Assembly: GCA_964547645.1 (NCBI GenBank)
Contig: CAZJOM010000004.1
Span: 1 to 64,000, forward strand
Length of the DNA stretch: 64,000 nucleotides
DNA from: SZUA-430 sp964547645
GTDB taxonomy: Bacteria; Pseudomonadota; Alphaproteobacteria; Micropepsales; Micropepsaceae
Direction of reading: 5' to 3'
The position numbers and the translations under genes are program-made. Under the pieces are notes generated by a model. The model did no database searches. It was not told the origin of the DNA and saw only the letters and a list, made by a program, of their open reading frames with translations. This document shows positions 1-8,500 of this stretch, piece after piece. How positions within the stretch are numbered: the first letter of the stretch is position 1; every line of letters begins with the position of its first letter.

Positions 1-137
1 TCACCGACGGCGTCTATCTCGGCACCGGCGACGCGATCCGCAAATCGCAGCAAATAGTGGTTTTGGGCAGCGTTTCCGCCGAACCCACAACGGTGAAATG
101 GGCGCTGAAGAAGGCAACCACTTCCCCTGTTGATTGA
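1..137 (+). CDS. Heparinase II/III family protein, C-terminal fragment
   Basis: Only the last 44 residues are inside the window, in the frame starting at base 3 and ending at TGA 135-137. The visible tail has a VYLGTGDAIRKSQQIVVLG stretch and a VKWALKK end. From memory this resembles the C-terminal beta-sandwich of heparinase II/III-like proteins, which often sit directly upstream of purH in Alphaproteobacteria. The catalytic domain lies outside the window, so the assignment rests on the tail and on gene order. Such proteins are polysaccharide lyases, but the substrate cannot be told here. Confidence 0.6.
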   Translation, partial: TDGVYLGTGDAIRKSQQIVVLGSVSAEPTTVKWALKKATTSPVD

Positions 138-212
138 GACATTCCGGCGCTTGGGGCCAACCGGGCGCCATGCTATTGCGCGCGCGCCAAGCGAAAAGAA
201 AAGGCGCCCCCG

Positions 213-1826
213 ATGACAGCTGAGAACTTTCGCCCCGTTCGCCGGGCGCTGATTTCCGTTTCCGACAAGTCCGGCCTCATCGAATTCGCGAAGGGCCTGA
301 CGGCCTTGGGCGTCGATCTGATCTCGACCGGCGGTACCTCGAAGGCGATTGCGGACGCCGGGCTGAAAGTCACCGACGTCTCGGCGGTCACCGGCTTCCC
401 CGAAATGATGGATGGCCGCCTCAAGACGCTGCACCCGAAAGTGCACGGCGGCCTGCTCGCGCTGCGCGACGAACCAAGCCACGCCAAAGCGATGAAAGAA
501 CACGGCATCGAAGGCATCGATCTGCTGGTCTGCAATCTCTACCCGTTCGAAGCGACCGTCGCGCGCAAAGCCTCTTTCGAAGAAACGGTCGAAAACATCG
601 ACATCGGCGGCCCAGCAATGATTCGCGCCGCGTCCAAGAACCACGGCTACGTCGCCGTCATCGTCGACGTCGAAGATTACGCGATGATCTTGGGTGAGAT
701 GAACGCGAACAAGGGCTCGCTCTCGCAGGCGACCCGCAAGATGCTTGCGGCCCGGGCCTACGCCCGCACCGCGGCCTACGACGCCGTGATCGCTAACTGG
801 TTCGAAAGCCAACTCGCCGACAGAAAAAAGGTCGAAGAGCGCACGCCCCCGCGCCGCTTCGCGATAGGCGGCACGCTCAAGCAAGGTCTGCGCTACGGCG
901 AAAACCCGCATCAGCAGGCGGCGTTCTACGTCACCGGCGAACAACGCTACGGCGTCGCCACGGCCGAACAAGTCGGCGGCAAGGAACTCTCCTACAACAA
1001 CATCAACGACACCGACGCGGCCTACGAATGCGTCGCCGAGTTCGATCCGAAGACGCCGGCTGTCGCCATCATTAAGCACGCAAATCCGTGCGGCGTCGCA
1101 ACCGCACCGACGCTGGTTGAGGCCTACACGTTGGCTCTGCGCTGCGATCCGGTCAGCGCCTTCGGCGGCATCGTCGCATGCAACCGCAAACTCGACGGCG
1201 CCACGGCCAGCGAACTCGCGAAGATCTTCACCGAAGTGATCATCGCCCCTGACGCTGACGAAGATGCCAAGAAAATCTTGAGCGCAAAAAAGAACCTGCG
1301 CCTGCTGCTTGCGGGCGGGCTGCCCGATCCCGCCACGCCCGGCATGTCGCTACGCACGGTGGCAGGCGGCTTCCTCGCTCAGTCGCGCGACGCTGGCCGC
1401 ATCACCGAAAAGGACCTGCGCGTCGTGACGAAGCGCAAGCCCTCCGATCGCGAACTCGCTGATCTCCTCTTCGCCTTCCGCGTCGCCAAACACGTGAAGT
1501 CGAACACGATCGTCTATGCGAAGAACGGCGCCACCGCCGGCATCGGCGCCGGCCAAATGAGCCGCATCGACAGTGCGCGCATCGCGGCGTGGAAGGCGCA
1601 AGAAGCCGCCAAAGCCGCAGGCTTCAGCGAGTCGCTTGCAAAAGGTTCCGCCGTCGCCTCCGACGCTTTCTTCCCGTTTGCTGACGGCCTCATCGCCGCC
1701 GCCGAAGCCGGCGCCACCGCCGTCATCCAACCCGGCGGCTCAATCCGCGACGACGAAGTCATCGCCGCCGCCGACGAGCGCGGCCTCGCCATGGTCTTCA
1801 CCGCCATGCGCCACTTCCGCCATTAG
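213..1826 (+). CDS. purH: Bifunctional AICAR formyltransferase / IMP cyclohydrolase
   Basis: Catalyses the last two steps of de novo purine synthesis: formylation of AICAR with 10-formyl-THF and ring closure to IMP, in the cytosol. The 537 residues match the usual length. The N-terminal MGS-like cyclohydrolase domain shows SVSDKSG and STGGTSKAI. The C-terminal transformylase domain carries the catalytic Lys-His pair in IIKHANPCG (K288, H289), then SNTIVYAKNG and GIGAGQMSR, and ends in AMRHFRH. The ATG at 213 has a purine-rich AAAAGG about 11 nt upstream. A decayed copy of the 3' end lies about 1.1 kb downstream. Confidence 0.97.
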   Translation: MTAENFRPVRRALISVSDKSGLIEFAKGLTALGVDLISTGGTSKAIADAGLKVTDVSAVTGFPEMMDGRLKTLHPKVHGGLLALRDEPSHAKAMKEHGIEGIDLLVCNLYPFEATVARKASFEETVENIDIGGPAMIRAASKNHGYVAVIVDVEDYAMILGEMNANKGSLSQATRKMLAARAYARTAAYDAVIANWFESQLADRKKVEERTPPRRFAIGGTLKQGLRYGENPHQQAAFYVTGEQRYGVATAEQVGGKELSYNNINDTDAAYECVAEFDPKTPAVAIIKHANPCGVATAPTLVEAYTLALRCDPVSAFGGIVACNRKLDGATASELAKIFTEVIIAPDADEDAKKILSAKKNLRLLLAGGLPDPATPGMSLRTVAGGFLAQSRDAGRITEKDLRVVTKRKPSDRELADLLFAFRVAKHVKSNTIVYAKNGATAGIGAGQMSRIDSARIAAWKAQEAAKAAGFSESLAKGSAVASDAFFPFADGLIAAAEAGATAVIQPGGSIRDDEVIAAADERGLAMVFTAMRHFRH

Positions 1827-2084
1827 CAGACGAAGCGTCGCGACGGTCGGCGCTTCAGATCGAGCGCTTCCGAAAATGAACACGCAGCGTTGCGCAATTT
1901 GCGTGACGCGATTGGCGCTTCTGCACTGATGCACAGAAGACTCACTGCACACATTGATTGCCCCGGCATCGAAAGCCGTCGTTGTCTATACAGTCCGCGC
2001 TCTCGATAGTTTCCGTGATGTGCGAATCGAGTCAGTCGGCCATTGGGCGCCGGCACTCGCGACGGATTTCCGGGGAGATAGCTT

Positions 2085-2918
2085 ATGCGTTTCAAAACGA
2101 CCTTGTTGGCCTCGGTGGCCGGTGCAGCGGTGCTGGCCACGGTTCCGGCGGAAGCGAGCGGCACTTACATTTCGCTCTTCGGCGGCTGGAACCGCGCCAA
2201 CGATCTCAAAAGCCACTCTGGCTCGGGCACTGTCTCGATCCCTGCCTCTGGCAGTCACGGGACAACGAATACGACCACCCACTCGCACGCCACGACCTTC
2301 ACGTTTGCGTCGAATTTCTTCAACAGTGGCGCGAAAGCCGAAGGTGGCTTCGTGTTGGGAGCCGCTGTCGGTGGTGATCTCAGCCAGGTGTTGAAGGGAC
2401 TTCGCGGCGAGCTGGAGCTTGCCTACCGTAAGAACAAGTTCAAGAGCGGAAACCAGGTTGTTACAAACCCGGGAACGACATCCAAGACGGCTACGTTCAC
2501 AGATACAGCAGGCACTCTCACTCTCAGTGGAACATTTGTAGGTGGGACATCCGTTGCATCAAGCCGCGGCGAGCTGCAGACGTGGACGCTTCTCGCGAAC
2601 GCCTGGTATGACATCGACTTGGGCAGCGACTTGACGCCCTACATCGGTGGCGGCATCGGCTACGCCGACAACGAACTGAAGCACGGCGCGTTGGCGGACG
2701 GTTCGGGCGACGACTTCGCTTGGCAATTGGGCGCCGGCATCAACTACAAGATTGGTGACAAGACCTCGATCGGTGTCGGCTACCGCTATGTCGATGCCGG
2801 CGACATCAAAATAACGCTCGCCAGCCGCCCCGGCGGTTCGCCGCCGGAAGGCACCTATGACTATGATGTCCAGAGTCACTCGGTCATGGCGAACATCAAC
2901 TTCCAGTTCGGCAAATAA
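2085..2918 (+). CDS. Outer-membrane beta-barrel protein (porin-like / OmpA-barrel type)
   Basis: The 277-residue protein begins with a clear Sec signal peptide (MRFKTTLLASVAGAAVLATV, cleavage near PAEA-S). The mature part alternates polar and aromatic residues. It has barrel-like strands such as RGELELAYR, LTPYIGGGIGYADNE and TSIGVGYRYVDAG, and ends in ANINFQFGK, close to the aromatic C-terminal signature of outer-membrane barrels. This resembles small 8-10-strand barrels of the OmpW/Omp25 type common in Alphaproteobacteria. The upstream GGGGAGATAGCTT supplies a ribosome site. Cargo or role is unknown. Confidence 0.75.
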   Translation: MRFKTTLLASVAGAAVLATVPAEASGTYISLFGGWNRANDLKSHSGSGTVSIPASGSHGTTNTTTHSHATTFTFASNFFNSGAKAEGGFVLGAAVGGDLSQVLKGLRGELELAYRKNKFKSGNQVVTNPGTTSKTATFTDTAGTLTLSGTFVGGTSVASSRGELQTWTLLANAWYDIDLGSDLTPYIGGGIGYADNELKHGALADGSGDDFAWQLGAGINYKIGDKTSIGVGYRYVDAGDIKITLASRPGGSPPEGTYDYDVQSHSVMANINFQFGK

Positions 2919-2948
2919 AAAGCGAACCCGAACCAAGCCTGCCTCTCG

Positions 2949-3089
2949 AAGTATATGAAGTCGAACCCGACCGTCTACGCGAACGCGTGTGACGGTCGGC
3001 GTCGGCGCGGGCCAAATAAGCGACAGTGCCGCGCATCGCAGCCTGGAAGGCCCACGCTCGGCACCGGCATGCGCCACTTCAGGCTCTGA
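2949..3089 (+). pseudogene. Degenerate fragment of a purH 3' end
   Basis: This stretch matches the last part of purH but cannot be translated in one frame. It contains KYMKSNPTVYAN (compare KHVKSNTIVYAK), then a frame-shifted VGVGAGQ and AHRSLEG (compare IGAGQMSR and RIAAWKA), and ends GTGMRHFRL-stop (compare FTAMRHFRH). About 170 nt of the corresponding gene are missing between the last two blocks. The remnant keeps TGMRHF where the intact gene has TAMRHF. It may therefore descend from a different purH allele rather than a recent copy. Confidence 0.65.
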
Positions 3090-3095
3090 TGAACC

Positions 3096-4559
3096 TCACG
3101 CCACCGCCACCGCGCGTTCGTTCTTCACGTACAGCATCATCGCGAACCCGATCGCGAGCAGAAACAAGATCGAGCCAAGCCCGATCGCTTGGCTTTGCGA
3201 CCACTCCGTCGCGCGCGCGACGATAAACGGCGCGAGGAATGCCGTCGCCGTGCCCGACAGCGCATAGAGCCCGAAGAACTCCGTCATCTTCGACGCCGGC
3301 GCAATCCGCGCCAGCATCGTGCGACTGTTCGCATAGGACGCCGTGATGAAGATCGCGATGATGATCACAATGATCAGATAGATCATCTCCGGCCAGGTGT
3401 TGAAGAACGGCAAGCCATGCACCGGGGGCAAGGTCGTGTCGTACGGGATCACGAACAAGATCGTGTCCGGCGCCATCGAGAGCGACAGGATTAAACCGAC
3501 CATCGTGCCCCCAACCGAGATCATGATCCCGCGCTGCGAGCCGAACGTGTGGTCGAGCCAGCCGCCGAACACGCCGCCGAACGTCGCGAAGATGCTCAAG
3601 ACTACGCCGTAGACCAGCATATCCAGTGGCCCCCACGAGAACGTCGTCGACGCATAGATGCCGCCGAAGATCAGGATCGCGTTGTTACCGTCGTTATAGA
3701 TCATCCGCGCGACCAGATAGGTCGTTACATTCTTATAGTTGCGAAGGCCGCGCACGGTGCGCAGCAACGACGTCACGCCGCGGTCGATCGCAGCCAGCGG
3801 CCCGAGCGCCGTCTTCGGCTGGTCCGGCGTAAAGAAAAACATAGGCAACCCGAAGATCAGGAACCAAACGACGAAGAGCGGCCCGACCATCCGTTCCGGC
3901 TCGTGCGCCGCTTGGTCGATCCCGAACCAAGGCGTCGCTGGCACGAACGGCCAATCGACGACGCCCGGCAACACGAAGAAGATCAACATGAAGACAAGCA
4001 GCACCACGCCCGAGAGATTGCCGAGCGCGAGCGCCAGCCCGGACAACGCACCGACGTTCTTCTCCGGCACAAGCGTCGGAAGCATCGCGTTGTGAAACAC
4101 GGCTGTGAAGTCGAAAGACACGAACGTTGCGATCAAAAGCGCGCAAATCACCACGAACGAAAGCCCGCCCTCGTTCGGCAACGCATACCAAAGCAGACCC
4201 GCGGTAGCCGCCAGCGACACCGACCAAACGAAGAGCCAAGGCTTGCGCCGCCCTCCGGCGTCCGCGATCGCGCCCATGAACGGCGCCACGATCGCGATGA
4301 TGAAGCCGGCAGCGGAGTTGAGATCTGCCCACAACGCTTGGCCTTTGACCGCGTTGCCGACCAAATGCTGCGCGAAGTACGGCGCGAAAATATAGATCGT
4401 GATCAGCAGCACATGTGGATTTCGCGCGCCCTCGAACCACGCCCACGCCCACTGCCCCAACGGCGAAGCGCACGCGCCGCCGCTTGCCGAAACGCCGTCC
4501 GGCGCCGTGCGCCACCGCTCCATCGTTGTCGCTTTCGAAGGCGGTGCCGTCTCGCTCAT
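3096..4559 (-). CDS. UMF1-type major facilitator superfamily transporter
   Basis: A 487-residue integral membrane protein with about twelve hydrophobic segments. The MFS signature is in the loop after the second helix (FMGAIADAGGRRKPWL). The N-terminal WAWFEGARNPHVLL segment is typical of UMF1/Atg22-like MFS proteins, which have been linked to amino-acid or small-solute export. A second conserved loop, GVFGGWLDHTFGSQRGI, marks the C-terminal half. The substrate is unknown. The gene stands alone, convergent with the purH remnant and divergent from the EamA gene. Confidence 0.85.
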   Translation of the reverse strand: MSETAPPSKATTMERWRTAPDGVSASGGACASPLGQWAWAWFEGARNPHVLLITIYIFAPYFAQHLVGNAVKGQALWADLNSAAGFIIAIVAPFMGAIADAGGRRKPWLFVWSVSLAATAGLLWYALPNEGGLSFVVICALLIATFVSFDFTAVFHNAMLPTLVPEKNVGALSGLALALGNLSGVVLLVFMLIFFVLPGVVDWPFVPATPWFGIDQAAHEPERMVGPLFVVWFLIFGLPMFFFTPDQPKTALGPLAAIDRGVTSLLRTVRGLRNYKNVTTYLVARMIYNDGNNAILIFGGIYASTTFSWGPLDMLVYGVVLSIFATFGGVFGGWLDHTFGSQRGIMISVGGTMVGLILSLSMAPDTILFVIPYDTTLPPVHGLPFFNTWPEMIYLIIVIIIAIFITASYANSRTMLARIAPASKMTEFFGLYALSGTATAFLAPFIVARATEWSQSQAIGLGSILFLLAIGFAMMLYVKNERAVAVA

Positions 4560-4695
4560 GGGGAACCCGGAAATGTTTCAATGGCGTGGTCGCCAAGCTT
4601 ACGCATGAACCGGCGCGACAAGCGAGTGCCTTGACGGGACCGTGAGCGCCAAGCTCCAGTGCATCCGTGCGTCACCCCCATCGATCGATTAACGA

Positions 4696-5532
4696 ATGAC
4701 CATGCCATGGGAAGCCGTCGCCGCCGCGCTGGCCGCGGCGGTGATGCACGCGACCTGGAACGCAAGCTTGAGGGCCGGCAACGACCGCCTGCTCGACGCG
4801 ACGCTGCTCTTCGCGGTCGCGGGAACCATCGGCCTCGTCGTCGCGCTGAGCGCGGGACCAATTGACCCGGCAGCGTGGCTCTGGATCGGCGTCACCGCCG
4901 TCCTCCATCTGCCTTACGTCTACTTCCTTGCCCGCGCCTACGAGAGAGGCGCACTCAGCCACGTCTACACGATCGCCCGCGGTCTCCCGCCGCTTATGGT
5001 GGCGGGACTAGCGGTCGTAGCCGTCGGCGAAATCCCAACCCCAGCGGCCCTCGCCGGCATCGCTCTCATCAGCATCGGCATTTTGACCGTCGGCATGAGC
5101 CCCGGTGCCCATCGCCAAGGCACGCTGCTCGCCGCTGCCGTCGCCGTCTCGATCGCTCTCTACACGATCTCCGACGGCATCGGCGTCCGCGCCTCCGGCA
5201 ACGCACTCGCCTACAACGGCTGGGTATTCTTCGTGGTTGCCCTCGCAACGACCGCCATGGCGCTCATCCTGCGCGGTAACGTCATCATGACCTACGCCAA
5301 GCAAAACTGGCGCCGCGCCGTCATCGGCGGCGCTCTCTCGTTCGTGAGCTACGGCCTCGTCCTCTGGGCCATGACCTTTGCCCCCATCGCCGCCGTCAGC
5401 GCCTTTCGCGAAACCTCTGTCGTCTTCGCGGCTCTCATCGGCATCGTCTTCTTCGCCGAAAATGCCGCCCCCCGCCGCCTCGCCGGCGCAGCGATCGTTG
5501 CGCTCGGCGCCGTCGTTCTCAAATTCGGCTGA
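4696..5532 (+). CDS. EamA/DMT-superfamily transporter
   Basis: The 278-residue membrane protein has ten predicted hydrophobic helices arranged as two EamA repeats. The first begins near MHATWNASLRAGND and the second near LSFVSYGLVLWAMTFAPIAAVSAFRETSVVFAALIG (two halves of one conserved segment). Family members export amino acids, nucleosides or other metabolites from the cytoplasm; the substrate cannot be inferred. The ATG at 4696 follows the stop of no other gene; a second ATG two codons later (4702) is also possible. Its stop codon is the first TGA of the heptamer repeat that fills the gap to the next gene. Confidence 0.85.
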   Translation: MTMPWEAVAAALAAAVMHATWNASLRAGNDRLLDATLLFAVAGTIGLVVALSAGPIDPAAWLWIGVTAVLHLPYVYFLARAYERGALSHVYTIARGLPPLMVAGLAVVAVGEIPTPAALAGIALISIGILTVGMSPGAHRQGTLLAAAVAVSIALYTISDGIGVRASGNALAYNGWVFFVVALATTAMALILRGNVIMTYAKQNWRRAVIGGALSFVSYGLVLWAMTFAPIAAVSAFRETSVVFAALIGIVFFAENAAPRRLAGAAIVALGAVVLKFG

Positions 5533-5593
5533 TCCCTGATCCCTGATCCCAGATCCCAGATCCCAGATCCCTGATTCCTGATTTCCTGATCCC
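5530..5593. repeat. Tandem heptamer TGATCCC array between convergent genes
   Basis: Nine consecutive units (TGATCCC x3, AGATCCC x3, TGATTCC, TGATTTCC, TGATCCC) occupy the whole gap between the EamA stop and the glutamate dehydrogenase stop. The first unit supplies the TGA stop of the upstream gene. The same heptamer forms an inverted repeat near 16.2 kb. Confidence 0.9.
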
Positions 5594-5596
5594 TGA

Positions 5597-8500
5597 CTAC
5601 GCCAACAAATCCCGAATCTGGCTCGCCGCCAAGGTCAGCCTCGCCACCGTGAACGTGCCGGAGCGCTCCAAGTCGCCGATCAGCGTGCCGACGCGGTCGA
5701 CCTGCTCGCGGTGCCCTTGCGCCCACGTATCGACGGCGGCATTGCCCGCCTTGCGATTGTCGCCGGTCGTGCCGTTGCTAAGCGCGCGCGCCGCCAGTTC
5801 GCGTTGGTGCACGAAGAGATCGTCGATCAAGCGTCTGACCGCCAAGCGATCCCAGTGCTCCGGCAGGTTCATCCGTTCTGCCGCAAGCCTCAGCCGGTCG
5901 ACGCCGATCGTGCGCGCCGCCGCGAAATAGGCGCCCGCCACCATGTCGAGCGGCTTCTTCGTTTCCGTCGAGAGCCGCGTGATGTCGGGCGTCGCCCCGA
6001 TAGCAGACAGCGCGCCGATGTCGTCGGCCAAATCGTCCGGCACGCCGGCCGCGCGCAGCTCCGCAATCGAATCCGAAATCGCCTTGCCCTCGGCGTCCGA
6101 TACCAGCGTCGAGAACGTGCCGCGCAACTTGTCGATGCCTTGCGCATAGGGCGCGATCGCGTCTGCGATCGGCGTTGTCGCCGGCACATGCCGGAAGAAC
6201 CAAAGCGTCTGCCGCAACAATTGCATTGCCAGCCGCGCGTGCATCTTCAGCTGCACCTCGGCCGGAATCTTGTTGTCCAGCGCATTGATGCGCGCGACCA
6301 GCTTGTCGGTGCCGAACGCCTGAGACGCGATCGTGTAGGCGCGGGCGAGGGCCGGGGCCTCCGCCGCGCTCGCTTCTTTTAGCCGGTGCATGAACACGGG
6401 CCCGCCGCGATTGATCATCTCGTTGGTGAGCACGGTCGCCACAATCTCGCGCTTCAGGCGGTGCAGGCCCATGCCCTTGGCGTACTTCGCAGCCTCGCTC
6501 GGGAAGTAGGCCTTCAACGTGCCCGCGTAGAACGGATCGTCCGGCAGCGCCGAGGAGTTCAACTCATCGAACAACTGCAGCTTCGCATAAGCCAGCAGCA
6601 CCGCAAGTTCCGGCCGCGTCAGGCCCTCGTTCCGGTTTGCTCGCTCGCGCAGGTTGTCGTTCGACGGCAAGCCTTCGACCGAGCGGTTCAACCGTCCCTC
6701 GCGCTCGAGCGACCGCATGAAGCGCCCGTAGGCGTCCGACTCCCACGCACCGCCCAGCTGCGCCACGCTCAGCGCCAGCGACTGATTGTAATTGTCGGCG
6801 AGCACCAAATGCCCGACCTCATCCGTCATCCGCACGAGCAACGGATCGCGATCGGCCGCCTTCAATTCGCCCGCACCGATCGAGCCATTGAGCAGAATCT
6901 TCAGATTGACCTCATGGTCCGACGTATCGACGCCGGCCGAGTTGTCGATGGCATCCGTGTTCAACCGTCCGCCGGCATGCGCGTACTCGATGCGTCCGGC
7001 CTGCGTCATGCCCAGATTGGCGCCCTCGCCTACAACCTTGGCGCGGATCTCCTTGCCATCGACGCGAAGCGCATCGTTCGCCTTGTCGCCGACATCCGCG
7101 TGCGATTGCGCCGACGACTTCACGTAAGTTCCAATGCCGCCGAACCACAGCAAATCGGCCTGCGCCTTGAGCAGCGCCTTCATCAGCTCCGCCGGCTCCG
7201 CCTGATCGGCAGTCAACCCCGTCAACGCCTTCACTTCCGGCGACAACGGGATCTTCTTCATCGAGCGCGAATAAACGCCGCCGCCCTTTGAGATCTTCGC
7301 TTGGTCGTAGTCCGCCCAAGACGAGCGCGGCAGATTGAAGACCCGCTGCCGCTCCGCAAAACTCACCGCGGGATCGGGCGAGGGATCGAGGAAAATGTCG
7401 CGGTGGTCGAACGCCGCGACCAGCTTCGTTGCCTTCGAGAGCAACATCCCGTTGCCGAACACGTCGCCCGACATATCGCCGACGCCCACCACCGTGAACG
7501 GCGTCGTCTGAATGTCGGTGCCGATCTCGCGGAAGTGACGCTTGACGGTCTCCCACGCGCCCTTGGCCGTGATGCCCATCTTCTTATGGTCGTAGCCCGC
7601 CGACCCGCCGCTCGCGAACGCATCGCCGAGCCAGAAGCCGTAGTCCTTCGAAATCCCGTTCGCGATGTCGGAGAACGTGGCCGTCCCCTTGTCCGCCGCA
7701 ACGACGAGATAGGGATCGTCCGGATCGTGTCGCACCACATCGACCGGCGGCACGATCTTGCCGTCCGGCGCGATGTTGTCCGTCATGTCCAGCAGCGAGG
7801 CGATGAAGGTCTTGTAGGCCGCAATACCGCCGTTCATCCACGCTTCGCGGTTCGACGGCGGCGGCAACTTTTTCGGATAGAACCCACCCTTCGAGCCGAC
7901 CGGCACGATCACCGCGTTCTTGACCTGCTGCGCCTTCACGAGTCCCAGCACCTCGGTGCGGAAATCTTCGCGCCGGTCCGACCAGCGCAGTCCGCCGCGC
8001 GCGACCTTGCCGAAGCGCAGATGCACGCCTTCGACCTCCGGTGAATAGACGAAAATCTCGAACATCGGCCGCGGCAATGGCAGCTCCTCGATCTTCGAAC
8101 TGTCGATTTTGAACGCGATTGACGGCTTGCCCTTCTGGAAGAAGTTCGTGCGCAACATCGATTGAATGACATTGCGGAAGCGGCGCACGATACGATCGTC
8201 GTCGAGGCTCGGCACCTTGGCCAGCGCCTCGTCGATCTCGCCGTTGATCTTCGCCTCAAGCTGCACGCGGTGTGCGGTCGCCAGATCGAACCGCGCCTTG
8301 AACAGACGCACCAAAGCCCCCGCGATCCGCGGATTGCGCGCCAGCGCCTCTTCCATCAAGGCTTGGCTCGCGCCGAATGTCGCTTGCCGCAGATACTTCG
8401 CGACCGACCGCAGCATCGCCACATCGCGCCACGGCAGGTCCGCAAACAGGATCAACCGGTTGAACCGGTCGCTCTCCGCGCCGCCGCTCCAAACCGTTAG

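Noticed and set aside
3549..4634. A 361-codon plus-strand open frame opposite the MFS gene
   Set aside because: Low-complexity Arg/Glu/His-rich translation typical of antisense frames; the minus-strand gene has clear MFS motifs.
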